A stretch of DNA of 64,000 nucleotides from Anaeramoeba flamelloides (taxonomy: Eukaryota > Metamonada > Anaeramoebidae): contig JANTQA010000015.1 in NCBI GenBank assembly GCA_027625915.1, forward strand, positions 7,345,001 to 7,409,000, in the 5' to 3' direction. The notes under the pieces were generated by a model that was not told the DNA's origin, made no database searches, and was given only the letters and a program-made list of their open reading frames with translations. Shown here piece after piece: positions 56,661 to 64,000 of this stretch. Both the position numbers and the translations under genes were made by a program. The stretch's first letter is position 1. The number at the start of each line of letters is the position of its first letter.

Positions 56661-58807
56661 ATGTCGTAAGTGTTTTTCTTTCAGCAAACGCTTGTCTACA
56701 AAACTTGTTATCTTGTTGATTTTTCTTTTTTTTTTTTTCTATTTTTTTTTCACCTTGATCACTTAGAGAAAAACCAATTCATTCAACAAAAGCTAATCAA
56801 TTTTATTTCGATGTAAAAACAAAAGGATGGAAGCCACTTTCTGGTGGCGAAGCCCCAATCCATATTTACCATCATAGTGGTAAAGGAACTTATCGAGTAA
56901 TAGGGATGAGAAAAAATAAAAAGGTACAAAAATATTTTTGATTGAATTTTTACTCAAAAGTTTTTTTTATTGTGTCAAAAAAATTTTTTTTTTTAATTGT
57001 TTTTTGAAACAAAACCTGATTACCCCTTTCAAAACAGAAAATTTTCAACGAGTTGTTGTTTTAATTTTTTTTTTTTAAAATCAAACTTGTTCTTTCCGTT
57101 TGTTGTTGATCAATAGACTTAACTCATTCTATTTTCATTTTGTTGAAAAAAATAATTTTTTCTTCTTTTTCTTTTTTTTTGTTTGTGTTGTTAAAAAAGG
57201 AAAAATTTGACTTTTTTTAATCTTCTTCTTTTTTCATAAAATAAAATCTCCAAACCAAAAAAAATTTATCAAAAAGTGACAAAATTCAAATTACTCCTCT
57301 TTTTTTTTAAAACTCACTTTTTCTTCCAAAAAAAAACAAAATTATGATAATTCCGAGGTCTTTTTGAAAATAAAAAAAGTCACCCAAACAAACAGAGTCT
57401 GAGAAAAAATTTTTCAATCTTTAGTCACCCAATTCCTAATTCTCAAAAAAAACACAACACTTGAAAAATCCAAATCAATAAAATAAAAAAAAAATATTTC
57501 AAAATGACTATAAAAGGTTTGCATCAATTCCAACATCTTTGCAACAATGTCACCCAAAAAAAATGGTGAAAAACTTGTCGCCTGGTCAAACGAAAAAAGG
57601 GTAACATATGGTGTCAACTTCTCGACTTCGAAAGAAGCTGACAAATTTTTGGCACAACTCCAAAAAGCTATCAAGGCATTAAATTCCTCATCAAAAGACA
57701 GCAAAAAAAAGGAAAAGAAATCCAAAAAGGAAAAGAAAAAGTCGAAAAAAGAAAAAAAGTCTTCCAAAAAAGACAAAAAGAAATCCAAAAAAACAGATAG
57801 CACACCACCACCACCCAAAGGAAATACACCACCGCCACCATCCGGGGGCCACCCCCACCAAAGTTGGGAGGGCCACCAAAACTCGGAGGAGGACCCCCAC
57901 CACAGCAAGGAGGGAAGGCAAGAAATGCACTCTTGGACTCCATCCAAGGATTTTCAAAAAATGGACTCAAAAAGGCAGAAACTAATGATAGATCGGGACC
58001 GAACGTCTCCAATAAACCGAAATCAAGCAGTGGATCTACTGGCGGCAGTACTGGCAGTGCCGGTGGTGGGCTTATGGACGCCATCCTTAGTCGAGGAAGA
58101 GGATTGAAAAAAACTGGTGGATTTGGAGGAAGACCAAGGGGTGGCTTTTCAAAAACACCACCTCAAAGGGAGGAACCTAAACAAGCAGAAAGTAATCCTT
58201 GGAAACAAGAAAAAAGACCCTCTCGTGGGTTTGGTGGATCTTCGCCTAAAACTGGTGGATTTGGGGGTCAAAGACGTGGCGGGTTTGGCGGTGTGAAAAA
58301 AACAGGTCGATTTGGTGGAAACTCCCCAAAAAGAGGTGGACTTGGATCTAGAAGACAATCAAACACACAAAAAATAGGTGGAGGCGAACTGTAACTTTTT
58401 TTTTTATTCTTTTAATCTATTCTATTTTCGGGTTTAATTTTTATTTCTTATTTTTGGGATTATCAAGAAGTTTTATTTTTTTTTTTCAATCACTTTCATA
58501 AAGTCAAAAACTTCAAAGTTTGAATAATCTGCCATAAAACAATTTGACTCAAATTTTGGATCCTTTTAGATAGAGACTTTTTCAAATTTTTTTTTTTTAC
58601 TTTTTGATTATAAATAGACAATTTTTTTTAATTTTTATTTCACTAATTTTCACTTTTTATAATTGTACAATTATTTTAACATTTTTATTATTTTACATTT
58701 AATATAGTTCTGGTGATGTTCTCAAGATGATTGATCAAGTTCAAAGTCAAATGATCGATTATATTAATAAAGAATTTGAAAAACTTAAAAGTCAACTTAA
58801 AAACTAA
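56661..58807 (+). CDS. Ena/VASP-type actin regulator, one base short in exon 3
   Basis: Four exons: 56661-56665 (only ATGTC), 56767-56923, 57517-58390 and 58708-58807. The EVH1/WH1 domain spans residues about 3-110 (ANQFYFD, GWKPLSGG, YRVIGMR, VCINSNI, LVAWSN, VTYGVNFSTSKEADKF). Next come a Lys/Ser linker and a proline stretch (TPPPPKGNTPPPP.., then PPPPKLGGPPKLGGG). A WH2-like actin-binding motif (ALLDSIQGFSKNGLKK) and a second (GLMDAILSRGRGLKK) follow, then a Gly/Arg/Phe-rich region and a C-terminal coiled coil (DVLKMIDQVQSQMIDYINKE) as in the VASP tetramerisation domain. Ena/VASP proteins promote actin filament elongation at the leading edge. The frame shifts at the G5 run 57844-57848; one more base would give a whole number of codons (379) and a continuous proline region. 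Profilin and FPPPP-ligand partners are inferred from the family. Confidence 0.85.
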
Positions 58808-60299
58808 TATTAGTGGACAATTTTACTTTTTACTTTCTATTTTTAACTTTAACCAATTTTTTATTATTTTTTCTATTCTTATTTTTTTTAACATTCCAAA
58901 ATTTGAATATTTACATTATTTTTAAATTGTTCTATCCTATTCAATATTTTATGTTTCTTTAAACACTCATTTAATTTTTTTGATTTTTTAATAATTTTTT
59001 TGCATGATTTGGAATTTTTTTTTTGATGGAAAAAAATTTACCTGATCAAAATTGTCTTCTTTTTTCAATACTCTTCTTTTGACTTTTTTATTTTATTTCA
59101 AAATTCACAAAATTTACCCTGAGATACTAATATGTTAGCACAAAAATAAATACCTATTCAAAGGTTATTTTTTTTTTATTTTTTTATTATTACGAATTTT
59201 TAGAAATGAAAATTGTACAAAATTTTAACTGAAAATCTTTTCTCCCAATTCTGAAATATTTATTTCATTCAGAATTCATAGTTCATCACATTTATACAAT
59301 AAAAAAATTCTAAAAAAATAATTTGAGATCACAAATAAGACCTTATTTATTTGTGATTTTAGAGCAAAAAAAAAAACAATCAAAAAAAATAAACAGAGTC
59401 ATATTTTGATTCTTTTTGAAAATAAACTCAAATAATTCTTTTATTTGATTCTATGAATCTACATGATTCTTTTTTATTTCAATGATAAGTCTCAACTTAT
59501 ATCTTGTTTACATTTGATTTTTCATGGAATCCTATCTTTAATCATAATTACATAATTAAATTTTATTTTGTTATTTTTCAAAAAGAATTTAATATAACGA
59601 AAAAAAATAAATATTTGAAGTTTTTATTCTTGCGGTATTTTTTTACATAATCTTTTCTTCAAATTCTGATTTTTTTAAGTTTATTACTAATAATAAAAGT
59701 ATTTCACTTTGAAAGGGAATCAAAAGATTTTTTTTTTTTAATAGAGTTTTGGTATCAAATAAAAATTTTTTTTTTGTTTTCATGGAATAAAATGATTTTT
59801 AATAGTTTTGAAAAACTATATTTCAAAGGAACTTTAAAAAGAGAATAATATTTGATCAAAATTGATTTGATTGTAATCACTTTTAATATTATGATTCAAA
59901 AATTTAATCTTGAGATACTAAAAATTCCTAAAATGATAACATTTTGGGAACTCCAAAATTAAATATTTGAGTTTTTTATTCATATAATGTTATTGTGAAT
60001 CATATTTATGTTAATACTTTGGATTTTGTATTATTTCATCCTTTAAAAATTATTTTACTTTAAAATAGTATTAAAATAAAAATTTTTATTAATAGAATTT
60101 TGTTACTAAATCAATTTTTTTTTTTATAATTTAACAGGATGAGTTTTTAATTCATCACATTTGCTGTTATTTTTTTTTTTTAATCCGAGAAATTATATCA
60201 AAAATTTTTGTAATTTTCATTTTATTTCACAAAATTAAAAAAAAAACACAGATATTTTTTATTGTGTTATCTGTTAATTTTTGTAATTGATAGATTTTG
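58808..60299. other. Gene-free AT-rich stretch
   Basis: No coding signal. A small hairpin (AAATCACAAATAA-like arms) lies near 59325-59360. Confidence 0.5.
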
Positions 60300-60620
60300 T
60301 TTAGGTTTTTTTTTTCAGTTTTCTATTTATTTGTGAAATCTATTATATTTTCTTTAGGAAAGTTTGAGTTTTCTATTTATTTAGAAAATCAATAGTTTTT
60401 TGAAATAAAATAGAAAACCTCAAAAAAACCTAGAACACTTAACAGATGAAATAGAAAACACAAAAAAAACCTATTCGAAAATCTATTGATTTTCTAAATA
60501 AAATCTAAAAATCAAAAAAAAACTAGAACGCTTAATAAATAAAACAAAAAAAAACAAGAAAAATATGGAAATTCACAGCACTTCACAGCACTTAACACCA
60601 TAGTTTCCACAATTTAAAAG
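60300..60620. repeat. R7 palindromic modules
   Basis: Several alternating arms of the third R7 kind (GTTTTCTATTTATTTGTGAAATC and AAATAGAAAACxxCAAAAAAACC), ending in CACTTAACACC. Next to a LINE 3' fragment. Confidence 0.65.
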
Positions 60621-60764
60621 TATTGAGTTATTTACAGAAAGAAGTAATTAAAGAAAAATCATCAAATAAAAAAATAGAGAAGAAAAATAATTAATATATA
60701 TATATATAAAATAAATTTATTATTTTCATGAACAAATAGAAACTATCCCCGTCCTGAATACAAA

Positions 60765-60777
60765 GGGGGGGGGGGGG
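60765..60777. repeat. Poly(G) run
   Basis: Thirteen or so consecutive G in an otherwise A/T-dominated region, flanked by TACAAA and CAAAAACCGG. Confidence 0.9.
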
Positions 60778-60949
60778 CAAAAACCGGTTAGAAAGTTTAT
60801 CGATTATATATAAAAATTCCACATTCCGTAATTAATAATTGGTATTCCACGACTCTCGGGGTGGGAAAAGAATTGAGTTATCTACAAGAGATTTTTCTCC
60901 ATTTTTTCGTATTTTGTGAAGTATTGACACTCTACAGTACGCTGCATCA

Positions 60950-61230
60950 CCGGAAATTACCACCAAAACTTCACGAATTCCTAAATTTTTATTTAAAAAT
61001 CTTGTTAAAGACTCAAAAAAAATTTATTACCCACTAGGGCTAATGAATATGACAAACCCCTTCTTCTAATAATATCAAAAATACAATAATTATTATTATT
61101 ATTTAATATATTAGAAATATTTATTTTTTTTACTTTAGATATCCAGATTTTACGATTATTCCCACAAGCTTGGCAATTCGATAGAAAATGATTTAAAAAT
61201 AATCTTCTTTTGATTCAATAAAATCAAAAT
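60950..61230 (-). mobile_element. LINE 3' fragment
   Basis: Minus-strand frames near 61010-60965 give SLTRFLNKNLGIRE, aligning with SLIRFQNKNSGIR of the 15.6-kb LINE and LKFLNKNLEIR of the 4.2-kb copy. Heavily decayed upstream. Confidence 0.6.
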
Positions 61231-62702
61231 AATATTATTTTTAATTTTTTTTAAATATTCTTCTAAAAGGTACTTTAATTGGTGCAAAACATTGAGAAAA
61301 TATATCCCATTGACTTTATTTAAATTTTATTCTGCTAAAAATTCAATTTTTGTGATTCCAAATATTCAAACAATAGTAGTATTTTGGGAACTCTGGTGAA
61401 AATGAAGTCTAAAAAAATTCCCATTTATTACTACAATACCAGTTTAGCAGGTCAAATTGAGCCTAGATAATCCATTTTTTAAACATGCTCTATCCTTTGG
61501 GTAAGTGTATCAAATAGGAGATAATAGATAATAATTAATTTTTGTAAGGTTTCAGAAAAGTGGGTTAGGGATACAAAATAACTAATGTCTTGTTTTAAAT
61601 ATAAAATAACAAATAGGAAAAAAATATTATCCTTCTTTCTCTATAGTCTCAAACCATCTAAAATTTCCTGTTCAAAACCAAAGTTAATAATTTTGGGAAA
61701 ATTAATTTGAATACAAGAAAAATTACAAAACTCTTTCAAAAAATGATCCGAACTTAAAACATTAAAATTGGAAAAAACATGAAGAGATCAGATGATTAGA
61801 CTTTTAAAAAGTTTTCAAAGTTAAAAAAATTTAAAAAAAAATTAATAGGATCTCAATTTCAAAAAATTACTAAAAAAAAATTCAAGGATCTCATTTGAAA
61901 AAAATGTAATTAAAAAAAAAAATCACAAAACAAAAAATAGTTTCAAAGATTCTATCATCAAAAAAATCATAATTGAAAATTTTAATCTGTAGTTATATTT
62001 AAACTCTCAATTTCGAAAAATAAAATTTTAAAAAAAAAAATCATTTCTTATTGTATAATTTCTAAAAGGATAAAATTTCTTTAATTTGAAACACATTGTT
62101 TTCTTTTGTAACAAATCAATTTAATTTGATTTAATACTAATTTTGAATTGCTTTGTTACTCTCCAAATCGGAAAAAATAAGAAATTTCTAACAATAGTTC
62201 TTGAAAAATAATAACTCATTTCAGAAATATATATATATATATATATATATAAACTTCAAGTTGTCTAAAAAGCTACAAAGAGCGAAACTGCAAAACTAAC
62301 ACAATTGTTTTTAAAAATTATAGATTATAACCATTCAAATTGTAAATTGAGTGACACACTTTAGCACTTTTTTATATAAATACGCTCTTTTTTGATTCTT
62401 GATTTGTGTCAATCAATCATACATCATAAGTTGGTTTTTGATTTTTGATTGATATTCGGCACTAATAAAAATGAAAAAAATTTTTTTTGCCATTTCGGAA
62501 AATTATATTTCACAAAAATAACTCGACCCTGAATTAAAAACAAAGAAAAAATGAAAAATAAATTGTAATGAGCAAACAAAATAAACAACACCAAAAACAA
62601 AAATTTAAAAAGTCACTTAACAATATTACAAATTATTTTATTTAGATTAATTGGTTAATATGTTCAATTAGGAGAGAAAATCAAATTTCTCAAAATAGAA
62701 TT
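61231..62702. other. Gene-free region
   Basis: A/T-rich, with an AT microsatellite at about 62227-62251. No gene. The Ras 3' region should lie near 62600-62700. Confidence 0.45.
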
Positions 62703-63302
62703 TTACATTATTGAACACCTTACTCTTCGTTTTTTTTTCTTTGAAGATTTTCTTTTTTTCTTATTATTTAAATTGTTTTCTTTTTCAAAAAGTTTTTCTT
62801 TTTGGTTATTAATTTCTCTGACTGATTCAAAAAATGCTTCGTCAACATTAGTTCGATATTTTGCTGATGTTTCTAAAAAAGGACAACCATAAGTTTTTGC
62901 CAAATCTTGTCCTTCCCCTGTTGAAATTTGCCTTTGATTTTCAAGATCGCTTTTGTTTCCTACAATGATGATTGGAACCTCGTCAGAATCTTTCACTCTT
63001 GTGATTTGTTCGTGAAATGTTGCTATTTCATCAAAAGATTTTCGGTCGGTAACTGAATACACAATTAAAAACGCTTCACCACTTCTCATATATGAATCTC
63101 TCATGGCAGAGTATTCTTCTTGTCCTGCTGTATCGAGAATGTCTAAAAGATGCGTTTCGTCATCAATTTTTACTTGCCTTCTGTATGCGTCTTCGATCGT
63201 TGGATCGTATTCTTCAACAAAATGTGATTGAACAAATTGGACTGTTAGTGCAGATTTTCCAACACCACCACCTCCAACAACGACTAATTTTTTGTTATTC
63301 AT
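62703..63302 (-). CDS. Ras-family small GTPase
   Basis: 199 residues in one exon, ATG at 63302. All five nucleotide-binding blocks are present: GGGGVGKS (P-loop, residues 10-17; Gly12 and Gly13 kept, Ala11 of human Ras replaced by Gly), YDPTIED (switch I/effector), [13 protein letters not shown] (switch II, Gln61 kept), NKSD and TSAK. After the G domain come a Glu/Asn/Lys linker, a polybasic run ([12 protein letters not shown]) and a C-terminal CSIM, a CaaX box that in the family is prenylated, with Met favouring farnesyl transfer. It is thus a membrane-anchored molecular switch of the classical Ras type, closer to Ras than to Rap/Rab by eye. No intron. Effectors cannot be told. Confidence 0.95.
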   Translation of the reverse strand: MNNKKLVVVGGGGVGKSALTVQFVQSHFVEEYDPTIEDAYRRQVKIDDETHLLDILDTAGQEEYSAMRDSYMRSGEAFLIVYSVTDRKSFDEIATFHEQITRVKDSDEVPIIIVGNKSDLENQRQISTGEGQDLAKTYGCPFLETSAKYRTNVDEAFFESVREINNQKEKLFEKENNLNNKKKRKSSKKKKRRVRCSIM

Positions 63303-64000
63303 TTTTTAATATTTTGATTTGTTATTTTTTTATTTGAAAAATAAATTGTGTTTTGAAAATAAAATGAATTTTTATTTGTTGTTTTTTGTTTAAAAATTAA
63401 CTTGTTGTTTTATTTCTTAAAACTCAAATTTTCTTCTAAAAATGTTCTTTGCCTAGATTTACTCAATTGAGATTATATTGGTTATTTCATAAAAATTTTG
63501 GATTATTTTTAATTTATTTTCCAAATTCGAGAGACTAGATTAAATTCAAATTATCTTTCCATTTTTCCAAAATTAGTAAAATCTATTTGTAATTATCTAA
63601 CAAAATCAAAACTTATAGGCTAGAGTATTAGAAATAAATCTCAAGAACCAATAAAAAGGAATGATTAAAATAAGATGTTATAGAAATTTGAAAGAAGGAG
63701 TAAATAAAAATTTCAAAAAGTGTTGTTGAAATAATAAACCATCTCTATTCCAGAATTAGTATTAACTTTTTTCGAATTTTGAGAGCATTTCTTTTTCAAA
63801 ATAAGAGAAACAATTTCCTTTCCCGGTAAATTTCTAATAAATTTCAAAAAATTTTTTGTTCAATTTCCATTTTTATAAATCTTTGAACTGTTTCTTATCA
63901 AACAGTCAAGTACAAGTATATTAGGAAATAAAACCAATTTTACAGAGTTTTTTAACACTTGACTTCATAAAATGCATTATTCAAAGTTTGAACATAAAAA
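63303..64000. other. Upstream region of Ras
   Basis: Should hold the Ras promoter; no gene or shared repeat is recognised. Confidence 0.4.

Noticed and set aside
57414-58084. Minus-strand open frames opposite Ena/VASP
   Set aside because: Complement of the Lys- and Pro-rich coding sequence; no family support.
1-64000. LTR retroelement, virus-derived or large capsid-bearing element
   Set aside because: No direct long terminal repeats, integrase, protease, capsid or viral polymerase block was recognised. The only reverse-transcriptase text belongs to non-LTR elements.
1-64000. CRISPR array, bacterial operons, tRNA or rRNA genes
   Set aside because: No regularly spaced repeats, no GGTTCGAATCC-type tRNA arm and no rRNA core sequence was seen.

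Overview
The window is about three-quarters or more A+T, full of long A or T runs, and carries spliced genes with GT..AG introns. It is nuclear DNA of an AT-rich eukaryotic microbe. The gene set (Ras GTPase, B-box protein, Ena/VASP, BABAM2, PIG-S, TEX261, EMG1, eS4, SmB, RBM26/27-like) suits an amoeboid protist with an actin-based cortex. An anaeramoebid-like metamonad is my best guess, but the sequence alone does not settle the taxon. No LTR element, virus-derived gene, CRISPR array, tRNA or rRNA was recognised.

Layout. 0-5.6 kb: B-box gene on the minus strand whose roughly 3-kb intron is filled with nested transposon remnants. 5.6-11.4 kb: repeats only, including a transposon that other small elements have entered and a broken LINE. 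11.4-17.8 kb: BABAM2 in two exons split by a 4.9-kb intron that holds a sense-strand, 5'-truncated LINE. 21.9-25.8 kb: a 1298-residue protein of unknown function, perhaps an array of PH-like units. 30.8-33.5 kb: RBM26/27-like RNA-binding protein. 36.9-40.6 kb: TEX261 and PIG-S, both minus strand. 43.9-46.8 kb: EMG1 and ribosomal protein eS4, divergent over a shared 719-bp gap. 47.4-50 kb: four small transposons nearly head to tail. 50.4-51.6 kb: SmB. 52-55.4 kb: more repeats, ending in a striking long inverted repeat with a G/T-rich centre. 56.7-58.8 kb: a complete Ena/VASP gene in four exons. 62.7-63.3 kb: Ras.

How the genes relate. They are mostly unrelated housekeeping functions: ribosome biogenesis (EMG1, eS4), splicing (SmB), RNA decay or export (RBM26/27-like), secretory pathway and GPI anchoring (TEX261, PIG-S), ubiquitin signalling (BABAM2), actin dynamics (Ena/VASP) and signalling (Ras). 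Only the EMG1/eS4 divergent pair looks functionally linked by position.

The most interesting structure is between the genes. At least a dozen dispersed repeat families, here called R1 to R12 for convenience, can be told apart by comparing copies inside the window. They include one clean empty-site comparison, a set of palindromic modules that always sit in or beside LINE copies, and a long inverted repeat at 54.7-55.4 kb. Two genes (PIG-S, Ena/VASP) each look one base short in a G/C homopolymer. PIG-S also has two adjacent in-frame stops.
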